Shown piece after piece: positions 48,301-60,999 of a stretch of DNA of 64,000 nt (within the stretch, counting starts at the first letter, position 1; each line of letters starts with the position of its first letter). The notes beneath the pieces are model-generated. The model was not told the DNA's origin, did not search any database, and saw only the letters and a program-made list of their open reading frames with translations. Position numbers and translations under genes: made by a program. This DNA comes from Theobroma cacao (lineage: Eukaryota > Streptophyta > Magnoliopsida > Malvales > Malvaceae), in contig NC_030857.1 in the NCBI RefSeq assembly GCF_000208745.1, positions 15,814,955 to 15,878,954 on the forward strand, given 5' to 3'.

Positions 48301-50786
48301 TCCCATGCATTTCCCATCATTTTTCATGGTTGAATCATGTGATTTGAGGATGATTTCAATTCTGGTCATATGGGTTTAGAGAGAGAAAGTTGTTAGATAA
48401 ATTTGATTTTGAGCTATGTTAGTGTTTAGTGTTAGTTTAGCATGTTTATGAGTAAAACAACAAGAAAAATATTTATCTTCTCCATGAATTTCTCTAGGCC
48501 GAATCTAGCCAATGGTATGTGAGGATGAGGTTGACTTTATTTTAAGAGAATTGGGTGGAAAAATGATGAATTATGAGGTTGGAAATTAAATGGGAATTTT
48601 CGGTGCAATAAATTGAAATTTTTACCCACTAGGGGTAAAAGCGTAATTTATAGTCCGGACTGATAAATTGGACCAAATTCACAGTCATTGAGGTATTGTG
48701 GATATAATTGGATAATTGAAATTGAAATGGATGGAATTGGAGTCGAATTGGGGATTTTAGGAATTTACACCGTGTATAGGCGAGTTAGGTCGGACACCGC
48801 AATTAAGCGATTGTCTAGACATTTCAAATCCTATCTAGTGCATACGCATGGATAAGAGCCTGAAATAATTTATGATAAATTGACACAATTTATTGAATTT
48901 TGTGTCATGGATTATGGATAGGTGGTGAGTCAATTGTTTCGGGTAAGAGACTGCACCCGAGGGCGGAAGATAGGAGTATTTCTACTCCTAATACTGTGAG
49001 TAAACTTATTATCGTCTTAATTATCTAGAGTAGTTTTATACAATTGTGTGATTTTATGAAAAATGGGTTTAAATGGTAAATTGCTATGTTTTAGGAGAAA
49101 TTGTGATTTTATAAAATGATTTTATAAATTTTCTGAAAAATCGAATATTGGTTTTGAAAATAGAGTAATTGGAGACTGCCTGCTTGTGTTGTAAATTTAT
49201 GGTTTTAAATTGAATGGCTTATGACAATATATGAGCATGAATGGCTAAACTGATTTTGGTGTCAGAATTATTTGTATTGTGTATTCAGCCTTGAGAGGCT
49301 AGATTGCGATAAATTGCCATGCCATGCTAGAATGAATTTTATTGAATTGGTGGAGTATATATTAATTATTTACTGCAGAGGGGGTTCCGTGGACCAGCCT
49401 ATTAGAGGGGCACGGTAAACTCCATTATATTATTACCTCGAACGGAGAGGCGCGTAGGGTATCTCCTGGGGTAAAGCTTAGGGTTCACTTCACGCCAAAC
49501 CACCACGTGAAGGGGAACTCAGCCAACGCCAAGGAACGGCTGTATTTTTCTCAAACTAAAATATATTTTAAGTGTATACAAAATTTTAATAGCCTTGGCG
49601 GACTCGGTTAGATGCCCTGCGCAAGGTATCACCGAGTATGAGTTTTGGCACGAGCCAAAGTTTTAAGAAATTCATAAGCCAAGTTGATTACTCGATTTAT
49701 ATGGATTGATTTTATTTGGTTGAAATGAACTGAAAGGTAATGAAATTACAGTATGATGACTTATTTTAATTGTCCTCATTTACTCGGCTTTAGATGCTTT
49801 AGATGGTATCTGTTTACTCACTGGGATTATAAAATCTCACCCATTCTTCCTATACATTTTTTAAGCTCAGGAGAGTTTGTAGATAGTCGAGTGAGACGAG
49901 AACTAAGCTCGGAACTGCATTATAGAAAGTAAGAGTTCACAGTCTTACATCTTCTTGGTCAATTGGAGCCCACGTGTCATTGTAGATCAAAACTTATATT
50001 TTGGTTATCTGTATTTCTATTCATACAATTTTTACTTTACTTTCATGTGCGAAAAATTATTTACGAATATTTCTATAAAAATTTATTTTATGAGAAAATA
50101 GAATATTTTATTTATTATTTTTGAATAGTACTAGTTGTCAATAATTTATTTTCAAATGAACGTTTTAGATACTTAATTGTTTTTAAATCATTAAATATAT
50201 ATTTTTTGCTTACCTACTACATTTTTAGCAAGTTTTGAGATTTTTGACGAAAAATTACAAAAATACCCCTGTGAGCTAGAAAATAATATTTTATTATTTT
50301 TATTTAAAAATGACTTATGATTTTTTTGAAATGCGAGATTTAATAACTGTTGCTCACCGGGGAGATGCGAAAGTTGATGCTAAGCCTTGCGAGGTTTCAA
50401 TCGACATTCGGGGTGAAGAATGTCTGTCGAGGCCTCGCGGTGGTTGTCACGGGCCCGATGGGGAGTTTCGGATCGTGACACTTCCAATCAATAAACTTTT
50501 CGCAGGAGATTGGTGCATTTTCTATATTCTTGAATCTATACTCATGCAGCTTATTTATAAATTTCGAAGAAGAAGAAGAACCGATACATTTCTAAAGTGA
50601 GGGTTCTGTATCTTTCTTCTTGTGAATTTTCTGCTTGTTTTCTCTTAGTTTCTCGGCTATTTCATTCACTAAGGCAGACATAATTTTCTGTTTCTTCTTC
50701 TGACTTTCTATTCCAATTTCTTCCTCCATTAGCCTTTTTCCTTTATTCTTCTCTAATGCTTCTTTATTCTGAGATGTTCTAGCCAT
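45400..50786 (-). pseudogene. Extra ORF downstream of pol, split by a solo LTR
   Basis: This ORF starts at 50786 (MARTSQNKEALEKNK), is Lys-rich, meets a stop at about 50592 and is then interrupted by the solo LTR at 47039-50480. It resumes at about 47038 and has its longest open part at 46854-46213 (213 codons). That part resembles the 'putative plant transposon protein' found as an extra ORF in large plant retroelements (RILHYFIAANI...). Later pieces (46201-45947, 45624-45400) show a coiled-coil-like stretch and then Ser/Thr-rich sequence. It is not a host gene. Its role in such elements is unknown; an envelope-like role has been proposed for Sireviruses but nothing here shows it. Confidence 0.65.
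47039..50480. mobile_element. Solo LTR of a Ty3/gypsy-type element, 3442 bp, nested in the copia element
   Basis: The insert begins TGAAATACCCCATAC and ends CGGATCGTGACA, flanked by the 5-bp direct repeat CTTCC (47034-47038 and 50481-50485). It contains no gag or pol homology and no frame above about 130 codons, so it is a single long LTR left after recombination between two LTRs. Ends of this type and LTRs over 3 kb occur in chromovirus (Tekay/Del-like) elements; that assignment is inferred. The sequence near 48135-48270 (CT/GA-rich, AACCCTAGCC) looks like a transcribed leader. Confidence 0.8.
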
Positions 50787-51182
50787 TTTGGTTCTAGAAA
50801 TTTTTGAAGGTCTAAGTCAGTTTTAGAGGCAACTAGGATGGTTTAGGTTTTTGTTTTTAGAGCAACGAGTTGCAGAGGAGAGGGAAGAAGAGGTTGGCAG
50901 CAGTTATTGCTTAGAAGACTTATCATCTACCTTTAAAAATCGTCCTACTTTTATTTCTTTATATTTTCAAATTTTCTTCTAAAATTTTGATTATTTACCT
51001 TTGGCAACTCTACTCTCTTCCTCTTTACACCCAGTAAATCAAATTTTTACCACAATTTACTCCTTTTTTCATTAAACTCACTAAGTCTTATTATTTTAGG
51101 ATGTCAGGCCACTCTTAGTTGACTAAGAATTCCTTAGTCGACTGAATGCATTTTGTTTTCAATGTGAAAGTCAAGGATTTTC

Positions 51183-53355
51183 TTATAATTCCTTCACATT
51201 AATCATCCCCAAATTTCTTCTAATCTCACAAAATCTATCTTCACTTAGTGGTTTGGTAAAAATGTCTGCTAATTGATGTAGAGTATTCACAAAGTCTATT
51301 TTAATGTCATTTTTCACTACATGGTCTCTAATAAAATGGTGTCTAATTTCAATGTTCTTGGTCCTAGAATGTTGCACCAAAATTTTTGATATATTGATTG
51401 CACTTGTGTTATCTCAGTATATTGATACATTATGCATGATTATTCCATAGTCTTTTAATTGTTGCTTGATCCAAAGGATTTGTGCACAGCAACTACCTAA
51501 TGAAACATATTCAGCCTCTGCTGTAGATAGTGCTACTGAGTTTTGCTTCTTGTTGGACCAAGACACAAGCATCTTTCCTAAAAATTGGTATGTTCCACTA
51601 GTGCTTTTCCTATCAGTTCTGCTGCCAACAAAGTCAGCATTTGAATATCCAACTAAGTTAAGAGTTGAGTTTCTAGAGTACCATATTCCTAGTTCTTGAG
51701 TGTCTATGACGTATCTAAAGATTCTCTTAACAGCTGTTAGGTGTGATTCCTTAGGCTGTGACTGAAATCTAGCACATAGGCACACACAAAACTGAATATC
51801 TAGTCTACTTGTTGTTCAGTAAAGAAATGAGCCGATCATACCTCTACAGAGCTTTTGATCTACATCTTTTCTTTTTTCATCTATGTCAAGTTTGGTAGAT
51901 GTACACATTGGTGTGAAAATTGATTTCAGTTTCAGCATATCAAATTTCTTGAGCATATCATGAGTATATCTTTCTTGATTGATGAAGATTCCTTCCTCAC
52001 TTTGCTTAATTTGAAGACCAAAGAAGTACTTCAACTCTCCCATCATGCTCATCTCAAATTCACCCTACATTTCCTTTGCAAAGTTCTTGCATAAAGCTTC
52101 ATTAGTTGCACCAAATACAATATCATCTACATATATTTGCACAACAATTAAATCATTTAGATATCTCTTAATGAACAATGTAGTATCGATTCTGCCTCTA
52201 TCATATACTTTTTCAACTAGAAATTTTGAAAGCCTATCATACCAAGCTGTAAGAGCTTTGTTTCAATCCATACAATGCTTTGTTTAAAGACATGATTAGA
52301 TTTTTCATAATATTCAAAACCAGGTGGTTGTTCTACAAAAACTTCCTCTTGAATTAGTCTATTCAAGAATGCACTTTTTACATCCATTTGGTACAACTTA
52401 AGATTCATGAAGCATGCAAAAACTAGCAACAACCTTATGGCTTCAATTCTAATTATGGGAGCAAAGGTTTCATCATAATCTATTCCTTCTTCTTGATTGT
52501 ATCCTTTTGCTACCAGCCTAGCTTTGTTTCTAACTATATTTTCTTACTCATCTACTTTATTTCTAAATACCCATTTAGTACCAACAGTAGGATGATTTGA
52601 AAGTCTAGGTACCAATGACCATACATGATTTCTAGTGAATTGATCAAGTTCTTCTTGCATGGCCATTATCCAACTTTCCTCATTTTCAGCTTTTTCAAAG
52701 TTTTTAGGTTCAATTTAAGATATAAAAGCTAAAAACTCACAAGTTTCTCTAGTTGCTTTCCTAGTTCTAACTCCTTGTGAAATGTCACCTATTATTTGGT
52801 TTTGTGGGTGATCTCTTACAAATCTCCAACTCCTTGGTAGATCATCATGCTGATTTTCTGCTTTTTGCAGATTTTCAAGAAATGGAGTTTCATTTTCTCT
52901 TCTAAATGAGCTTTCTTCATTATTTTTATTGTTCTCTAAGCGCATTTCCTCCACTTGTTTTTTTAGAATTTCTATATCATCATCATCATCATGAACTTCT
53001 TTTTGTAATGCATTTGACTCATCAAAAACTACATGGACTGATTCTTCAACGATTAGGGTCCTTTTGTTAAAAACTCTATAAGCCTTTGAGTTTAATGCAT
53101 ATCCTCAAAATATTGCTTCATCACTCTTTGCATCAAACTTCCTAGGGACTGTTTTTCATTGTTCAATACAAAGCATTTACAACCAAAACTCCTAAGGTGA
53201 GAAATGTTTGGTTTCCTACCTTTGTAAAGTTCATATGGAGTCTTTGAAATCAAGGGTCTTATTAAGACTTTATTAAGAATATAAGCTGCAGTATTTATTA
53301 CCTCAGCCCAAAGATATTTAGGTAGGTTGTTCTCACATAACATGGTTCTAGCCAT
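51183..53355 (-). pseudogene. copia reverse transcriptase and RNase H, broken
   Basis: Pieces on the minus strand show the end of integrase (53355-53092), a linker, and reverse transcriptase with the YVDD catalytic motif at about 52120-52132. Copia RNase H follows, with SKNSVALSTAEAEY-type sequence around 51520-51590 (here NKKQNSVALSTAEAEY) and the terminal QLADIFTKPL near 51240. Several stops and frame changes separate the pieces, for example near 51800 and 52060-52220. Polymerase function is lost in this copy. Confidence 0.85.
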
Positions 53356-53394
53356 TTATTTTAATGTTCTGTTTTTCCTCTCTACAACTCCATT

Positions 53395-54267
53395 TTACTG
53401 AGGTGTTCTAGGTGCAGAAAAATTGTGATCTAACCCCTTTTCATTGCAAAATTTTTCAAACTCATCATTTTCAAATTCTCCTCCATGATCACTCCTTATG
53501 CTAACTATGGCTAGTCCTTTTTCATTTTCTAGTTTCTTACAATAACTTAAGAATGATTGTAGAGCATTATTCTTATGAGAAAGGAAGTATACCCAAGTAT
53601 ATCTAGAATAGTCATCAACTATTACAAAGCCATATGATTTACCTTCTAAGCTAGTTGTGCTTATTAGACCAAATAGATCAATGTGCAACAATTCAAAAGG
53701 TCTAGATGTTGACACCATTTTCTTAGTCTTAAAGGATGTTCTAACTTGTTTTCCTAGTTGGCAAGCATCACATATCCTATCTTTTTCAAATTTTAATTTC
53801 GACATTCCAGCAACAAGATTTTTCTTTATTAATTTAGACATAGTATGCATACTTACATGTCCTAATCTCCTATGCCATAACCAGCTATCATTCTCAGCAT
53901 TTGCAACAAAACATACTTCACTATTCACATCAAGGTCTTCAAGAAAAATTACATACATGTTCTTCAACCTTTTTCCTATAAATGAGATTTTATTTATACT
54001 TATATCAATCACTTCACATTTAGTTGAATCAAAACATACTTTAAATCTTTTGTCACATAATTGACTAATACTTAGTAGATGATGCTTTAAGCCTTTAACT
54101 AGCAACACATGACTAATTTGAATTTGGAAACTCTTACCAACCGTACCTATACCATGAATTCTGCCTTTTGAATAATCTCCAAAGGATAATATTCCTCCTT
54201 TTCTCTTTTCCAACTGAGCAAATAGCTCTTCATGTCCTGTCATGTGCCGTGAACAGCCACTGTCCAA
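53395..54267 (-). pseudogene. copia protease end, GAG-pre-integrase and integrase core
   Basis: A 290-codon open stretch starts at the protease active-site motif DSGCSRHMTG. It continues through the GAG-pre-integrase zinc region (LWHRRLGHVS...CDACQLGK) into the integrase core, with the first two catalytic acidic residues visible (HIDLFG and RSDHGGEFEN). It ends with a stop just before the rest of the integrase. It is part of the pol polyprotein and not a separate gene. Confidence 0.88.
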
Positions 54268-54381
54268 GTACCAAGGCTGTTTCTTCTTTAGTTGAGCTAT
54301 TGAACATGTCTATTTTAAGTCTAGCTCAACCTATAAAACAAAATTTCAGTTTTTCTTTATAGGTACCCATACTTTGATGGG

Positions 54382-55957
54382 TCATTGAGTGTTAGTTGCA
54401 GCAAAAGATCCCTTAGGAATCCAAATTTTCTTAACTTTTTGCACTTTTCTTTTCTTATAACAGTCATATGATAAATGACCATGTTTACCACAATTATAAC
54501 ATTTAGGTAATGCTTTAGCTGAATATTTATAGTTGTATGCATCTCTTTTTGAAGATTCATTTTTCAAGCATTTAAGAGCTGTGTTTTCATCAAGAGTTAT
54601 TTGTAAGGCTTCAGACTTATTTTCCAGCTCTTGTTTTAAAGACTCAAAGTCTGTTTTTGAGTGTTCTAACTTAGCTTGCAAAATATTTCTTTGCTCAAAA
54701 ACAGAGGTGAATTCTTGTTTGATTTGTTCCAAATCATTTTCAAGTAATGCAGCCTTTTTCTTCAATGACTTGTATTTTGAAAAAAGTTTTTCAAATTCAT
54801 CATAAAGGCATTTATATTCATCCTGTAAATCATCATAAGAATTAATGTAGGGGGATGAGGGTACCTCTTGTGCCATTAAACAAATGTTTGCTATTTTCTA
54901 AAATTTTTCATCATCAGTTTCAGAGCTTGATGTGTCACTGTTCGACCATGCAGCAGCCACCATTGCTTTCTTGGATCTTTTATTTTTCTTAGGGGTTTCA
55001 TTTTTCAGCAATGGACACTCGGACTTGAAGTGACCAGGTTTCTTGCATTTGTAGCAGATCATCTCCTCTTTTTTGTTGGAGTCATTTTTGTTCCTTATTT
55101 TTCATGAAGCGCCTTGGTCTTTCTTGAAACCTCTTCTAGTTAGCCTTCAATTTCTTTTGCTCATTAGTTTTCTAAATTTTCTTGCAACTAGAGCTAAATC
55201 TTCATCATTATCACAGAAAGCTCTTTCAGCTCTTCTTTAAGAATGATGGCTTTAAGTGCAATGCTCTTTTTCTTTTCCTTTGCTTCCCTTCGGTCTTCTT
55301 CTTCGTCTTCCTTAAGCTCCAACTCATGAGTGAGAAGAGAACCACATATCTCATCGAGAGTGATGATGTTCAGATCTTTAGGGCAATTACTTTTGGTTTT
55401 CAGGATTTTGGTAAGCATCTAAATAGTCTCTTAACTAATTCATGTTCAAGGATAGGCTTGCCTAGCTGACTTAATTTATTTGTAATGTTTGTAAACCTAT
55501 CAAACATGTTGTTGATGTCTTCACTAGGCTCCATTTTGAACATTTCATAACTATGTGTTACGAGAGCAATTTTGGACTCCTTTACTTGAAAAGTCCTTTC
55601 ATTGATTATCTGAAGTTTTTCCTACACTTGTTTAGCTGCTGTACAGTTTGAGACTTTGTTAAATTCAGTGGGGGTCAAGGCACAATGTAATGTGTTGATG
55701 GCCTTAAAGTTTACTTGAACTTTCTTAGTTTCAGCCTCAGTCCATTCGGACCTTGGCTTGGGCATCAACTCATTTGTTACTACATTCACGGTTGAGGGGA
55801 TAAAATGTCCATTAATTATGACGTCCCACATTTCATAATCTATAGCCCTAATATAGATTGATATTCTAGTGCTCCAATAAGGATAATTAGAGCCATCAAA
55901 CAGAGGTGGTCTGTTTGTTGATTGTCCATCAGCAACTATGATTTTTTGTTGAGCCAT
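54382..55957 (-). pseudogene. copia gag, broken
   Basis: Gag starts at 55957 (MAQQKIIVADGQ) with the copia-type N-terminal region (LFDGSNYPYWSTRI). A stop follows at about 55622, and the rest continues in pieces. Two CCHC zinc knuckles can be read: CYKCKKPGHFKSEC near 55020-55065 and CYNCGKHGHLSYDC near 54467-54510. A coiled-coil-like Glu/Lys/Leu-rich stretch lies between them. Gag normally forms the particle and binds the RNA; this copy cannot make the full protein. Confidence 0.85.
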
Positions 55958-56000
55958 TTGAATCCTCCCAAAGGATGTTAAGCCTTAAAAATAAGGAACT

Positions 56001-56013
56001 AGCTCTGATACCA
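56001..56013 (-). other. Primer-binding site (initiator tRNA-Met)
   Basis: The minus strand reads TGGTATCAGAGCT two bases inside the 5' LTR. This is complementary to the 3' end of initiator tRNA-Met, the usual primer for plant copia elements. Confidence 0.9.
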
Positions 56014-56015
56014 AT

Positions 56016-57089
56016 TGTTGGTCCCGTTAATGTGTGCTAGAGAGGGGTGAATAACACAATTTGGCTCTTGACAATGTGTGAAAATAATTTTCAGAACTCA
56101 AGAAATTAAAAGCAGAGTATAAGATGCACACCAATTTAGAGTGGTTCGGTCCAAGACCTACATCCACTACCTTGATTATCTAACCAAGGATTTTCCCAAC
56201 GATTCACTAAGAATCCAGTGAAATACACAAGCTTTCATTAAGCTTTTACAATGTCTTTTCGCAGGCTCAGCCAAAACCTTCACACTAGTTTTTCACGGGC
56301 TCAACTAAAACCCAAAGTGATTTTTCAAGGCTCAACCACAACCTATAATATTCAAGCTTTCCCAAGCTTGAACAACCCCTTAGAGTGACTCTCTCACTCT
56401 AAGTATACAAGAAGAAGTGGTAAAAGAAAGTACTTATGATCATAAATTGATCTGATTGGTACAAGATGAGTGCTAAATACAATGACAAAGAGTAGGCGTT
56501 TAAGTGCAAACAATTGCAGTGAAGCTTTTCTGGTTTTTCTACTTTCTATAGCTCAAATCTCATTCAAAGCTTCTAAAAACTTGTTTCTAATTGTTGGAAG
56601 ACCCTTTTATACTTGGAGATGCAACTCTGATGGCAATTTGATAGTTTATGGTCGTTGGAAACAGTTGAGGATGAGTTCTAGCCGTTGATCTATCTTGTAG
56701 TGTTCTGGTTCATATTGTAAACAGAGAGCTTTTAGTATACTAACTTGGTTGACTAAGTTGATTCTGTTTCTGCTTTGCAGATTTTGGCAGAGAGCACTTA
56801 GTCGACTAACTTGGTTGACTAAGTTAGTTCTGTTTCTTAAACTCTTCAGCCCGCTAATTCTCCAATTTGAAGTTTGGTCAACCATTGTTCTTCCTTGTTA
56901 AACCAACAAGCTTCCTCCTTGTTATTCAATAACATTTTGTTGATTTTATCCTTCTTTTTCTTTCAAAAATACACTTTGAAGATTTAAGAAATTAATTTCA
57001 TGTATTAATTTCCTGCACACTTAAGTATAGAAATTAGACACAAATAAATAAGAATGTTTTATTATCATCAAAAACTAATGGAGCCAACA
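56016..57089 (-). repeat. 5' LTR of the copia element (right copy)
   Basis: Pairs with 43566-44637. In the first 290 bases the two LTRs differ at roughly 20 positions by eye count, including small indels, so the insertion is not recent. Confidence 0.93.
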
Positions 57090-57094
57090 AAGCA

Positions 57095-57490
57095 TATAAT
57101 AAGATTTCTTTCTCAAAACCAATAATGTCAAAATTACATTAAGTTCGAAGAAAATAATTTTCTTTTGAAAATCAATTGGGCTTGCAATTAGGCTTAAATA
57201 AAGCAAAAATTTTTATTTGAGAAACATATGTATCTCTATGCAAATTTAATTTGAAAAACACACTTAAAGTTTTTGTTATTTCAAAACAATGATCAATTTA
57301 AGACTAACTACATATGATGTTTTTAAATCACATATGATAAAATCAATGTGATAAGATCACCATGGTAGTTAGATTATTATGATAATCTTGAAAATGAAAC
57401 CAAATACTATCTATAAGAAGTTATACTAGCTAGAAGTAAAAGTATCTAATTAATTTAAAATAATTTAACAAGACAAAAAACATATTTGAT
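57095..57490. other. AT-rich DNA between the two copia elements
   Basis: Continuation of the host flank interrupted by the first copia element. No gene or element is visible. Confidence 0.5.
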
Positions 57491-57526
57491 ATTAAGGTTA
57501 CGCAAATGCTTCATATTATCAAACTT
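57491..57526 (+). repeat. 36-bp direct repeat flanking the second copia element (left)
   Basis: Starts ATTAAGGTTACGCAAATGCT and is repeated at 63940-63975 with a single mismatch (T versus G at position 24). It lies directly outside the left LTR. Confidence 0.9.
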
Positions 57527-58484
57527 GTTGAAAAAATAGTGTATTTCATAAGTTCAAACATCTCACACTGCTAAGGTATAAGAGAGGTGAGTGTCTTATA
57601 TATGAAAACCCATTATAGGCTTGTTGCAAGTAAGAAAAAAGAAGTGGGCTAGCACACACACAAGATTGGGCTAGGCCTTAAGAAAATGCAAATTTCCCCC
57701 TCTACGTGCGAATACACACATGGGCTAGGCCTAAGTAAACTTTTGTAACTTGGCTTTATTTTTTCTTCTCAACCAGTAATAGCTGATATAGTCTTAATGA
57801 TTAAGTCTTTTAACCTTATATGACTTAGTCTTAGAAGTCCAAAATATTTTCTAAGAACGTCTAAAATATTTCTCGAGTCTGTTGCCTGTTGCCTTATTTT
57901 TTAAACATCTAGAATATTCTGTTGATTCATATTTCTTAAATATTATCTAACTTGATATTTTATTTGACTTAGCTTAGTCTGTTGCCTATTGCCTGATTTC
58001 TTAAACATCCAGAATATTCTGTTGGCTGATATTTCTTAGACATTATTTGAGTTGATATTTTATTTGACTCAGCTTCTTGATTTACTCTAATTTTATGTTG
58101 ATTTTATACTGATTTTCTATAACGTTAAGTTTTTGCTTTACTTATAAATTAAGCCTGCCTACCTCACTCAGAAGCACACCAATCCTCTCATCTTCTCTGA
58201 GGCTTTCTCTGCATACTCTTTCTCTATTTTCCTTCCTCTCTTGCTGGGTTTTGATTTTTCAAGAAAATTTTTCTGCTATTCCTACTATCTCTTAATAGTT
58301 TATATAAACTATAAGAAAGGATCTGTTGAATCTTAGAGGATAACTACTACAGTCCTTTGCACCGAGTTTTATACTTTGAAGGGGGGAAAATTATCCTTAG
58401 GGACAGTGATAACACGCCCCTGACTTTTTACTATTTTACTTGCTTTATTGTATTTTTCAATTCTTTCTCAGTTTATTTATAACA
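57526..58484 (+). repeat. Left LTR of the second copia element
   Basis: Starts TGTTGAAAAA and can be followed to TATAACA at 58478-58484. The gag-like ATG follows at 58497. Confidence 0.7.
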
Positions 58485-58496
58485 TTCTTAAGGATA

Positions 58497-59500
58497 ATGG
58501 ATTCCCATGTTGATAATGCTGCTGCCAGTATTCCTACTGTTGCCTCTATCCCTTTTGCCTCCATCACTATGAATGGTCACTATGGCTCTCACTCCGTTGA
58601 CAGTTCCTCTTATGCCTTCAGTCTCATATGCCAAACCATTTCTAGATATTTCTAAAATTGAGGTTTTTGATGGCAGAAACATTAACAGATGGCAAGAAAG
58701 GATTTTTTCAATCCTTGATGTTCATGGGGTGGTTTTTATGCTAATTGATTCCAAGCCAGATGATGTTAAGATGCTAGAACCATGGATGCAAGCAAATAAG
58801 GTATGCAGGCATATGATCATTAACACACTTTCTAATGAGTTGTTTGATGTATACAATCCTTACAAATAAGCAAAGCAAATATGGGAGTCAATGATTGCCA
58901 AATACATTGCTAAAGATATTGGCGAACAGAAGTTCGTGATTGGCAACTTCTATTGCTGGAAGATGACAGATGACAAGGGCATTAACAATCAAATCAATGA
59001 ATACCATAAGCTGGTGGATGATTTGAAGGCTGAAAAAATTAACTTGCAAGAAGAGTTCATTGCTGAGTGTTGACTGAGAAACTACCAGAATCCTAGAATG
59101 GCTACAAGTAACAACTGAAGCACAAGGAAAACCAATTGTCACTTGCAGGTTTGATTGTGCACATCATCATTGAAGACATAACTTGGAGGGAGATTAAGGC
59201 TTCTAAAGCTAAGAAAGTTGCAACTAAAGCCAATCTGATATAAGGTAAAACCCAGCGTCAACAGAGGTACCCTTATAAACCTGATCATAAACCCAAAGCT
59301 CCTCACCCCACCTTACAAAAGAAGGGTAGTTGTTTTGTTTGTGAAAAGACAAGGCATCATGTAGCACAATGCAAGAAAAAAGCAAAGGAAAATGACAAAC
59401 CTGTTAATCCAAGAGTTACCTTGGTTAAAGGAGATGAATCCGATGATGTAATTGCTGCGATCATTTTACAAGCAAATATGGTGGCCAGCGTGAAAGAATA
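58497..59500 (+). pseudogene. copia gag, broken (second element)
   Basis: Starts at the ATG at 58497 (MDSHVDNAAASIP). After a frame change it shows the UBN2-type gag core (FDGRNINRWQERIFSI, then a stop near 58867, then QIWESMIAKY and INEYHKLVDDL). A degenerate zinc knuckle (CFVCEKTRHHVAQC) lies near 59333-59375, with Gly-His replaced. Several stops prevent a full product. Confidence 0.8.
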
Positions 59501-60540
59501 GGTGGTAAACTCAGGTGCCACCAAGCATATTTGTACAAACAGATATGCTTTTACCTCCTATACTCTAGTAGGGAAAGGAAAAGAGATAATATACCTTGGT
59601 GATTCTCAAACTGCTTAAGTTCTTAGCAAAGGGAAAGTCTTTCTTAAGCTCACATTTGGCAAGACCTTAGCCCTAAATGATGTTCTTCATGTTCCCAATA
59701 TAAAGGCAAACTTAATGTTTATATCCTTATTGGGCAAGGTTGAGGTGAAAGTATCATTCGAATCTGATAAGATCGTAATGACAAAAATTAATGTGTTTAT
59801 AGGTAAGGGTTATTGCAATCAGAGACTCTTTGTACTTAACATTTCTAATGTTCTGAATGAAAATGTCAATTCTTCAACTTACATGATTGACTCTATTGAT
59901 TTATGGCTTGGTAGACTAAGACATGTTAGCATTTCCTATATTAAGAAAATGTAATTACTAGGTTTAATCTCTAATATTAAATATGGATGCTTTAATAAGT
60001 GCAAGATATGTGCTAAAATGAAATCAACTAAGAAAACTTGTATTGTAGTAAATAGAGAATCTGAATTATTAAGTTTAATTCATATTGACTTAGGAGATTT
60101 AAAACAAACTATGACTAAAAGTGGTAAGCAATATTATGTTATATTTATTGACGATTATTCTAGATTTACTAAAGTTTATTCACTTAGGCATAAAGATGAA
60201 GCTTTTGACATGTTTATTAATATAAAGTTGAGGTAAAAAATCAACTGAATAAAAAGATAAAAAGAGTTAGATTAGATAGAAGGGGTGAATATATATCGAT
60301 TATGATACTTGTGAAAAAGAAGGAATAATTCATGAAATTACTCCTTCATATTTCCCTGAATCAAATGGTGTAGCTGAAAGGAAAAATAGAACATTAAAGG
60401 AAATGATGAACTTTATGCTTGTCAGTTCTAATGCATATGAAAATTTATGGGGTGAAGCTTTATTATCTACATGTCATATTCAAAATAGAATTCTTTACAA
60501 GAAAATTGGTAAGACACCTTATGAGTTATAAAAAGACTAT
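59500..60540 (+). pseudogene. copia protease and integrase, broken (second element)
   Basis: The protease motif is altered to NSGATKHICTN near 59510-59540, so the catalytic Asp is lost (Asn). The pre-integrase region (WLGRLRHVS) lies near 59904 and the integrase core (HIDLGDL...FIDDYSRF) at 60080-60175. The later catalytic segment [15 protein letters not shown] follows near 60362-60405. Frames change between these parts. Confidence 0.8.
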
Positions 60541-60999
60541 TCACCTAACTTAAAATATTTGAAAGTGTGGAGGTGTTTTGCTACGGTAATGCTTCTTGAA
60601 TTTAAGAATAGAAAAATTGGTTCTAAGACATCTAATTACATGTTTATTGCTTATGCTAAACATAATGTTGCATATAGATTTCTTGTATTAAAAATGATGT
60701 TCTTGATCATAATACAATTGTTGAAAAAAAAATGCTAAATTTTTTGAACATATTTTTCTACTGAGAACTGATACAATTTCTCATACCACTTTTAATTAAA
60801 ATGATTTTGAAATACAAAATGATGATTTGAGAATGAGTAAAAGACCATGGAAAGAAATTTCTTTTGGTAATGATTTTTATACTTATTTGGTAAATAATGA
60901 TCTTTCAACTTATTTTGATGCAAGTTCTTCTAAAGAAAGTTTATTTTGGAAAGAAGCTATACAAAATGAGATTAATTTGATTTTACAAAATCAAACTTG

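Larger units (their letters stand above)
43561..57094 (-). mobile_element. Ty1/copia LTR retrotransposon with extra 3' ORF and nested solo LTR
   Basis: A nearly full-length element, coding on the minus strand. LTRs at 43566-44637 and 56016-57089 (1072 and 1074 bp) start TGTTGG and end CCAACA, with the 5-bp target duplication AAGCA at 43561-43565 and 57090-57094. The internal order on the minus strand is primer site, gag, protease, integrase, reverse transcriptase, RNase H, an extra ORF and the polypurine tract. Integrase before reverse transcriptase is the copia order. Total length is 13.5 kb; without the 3.4-kb nested LTR it is about 10.1 kb. Size, initiator-Met primer site and an ORF after pol fit the SIRE/Maximus (Sirevirus) lineage, which is inferred. 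The LTRs differ by several percent by eye, and gag, pol and the extra ORF carry stops or frame breaks, so it is not autonomous now. Confidence 0.93.

Noticed and set aside
47989..48369. 126-codon open frame inside the solo LTR
   Set aside because: It is Phe/Leu-rich low-complexity sequence inside an LTR, with no family similarity.
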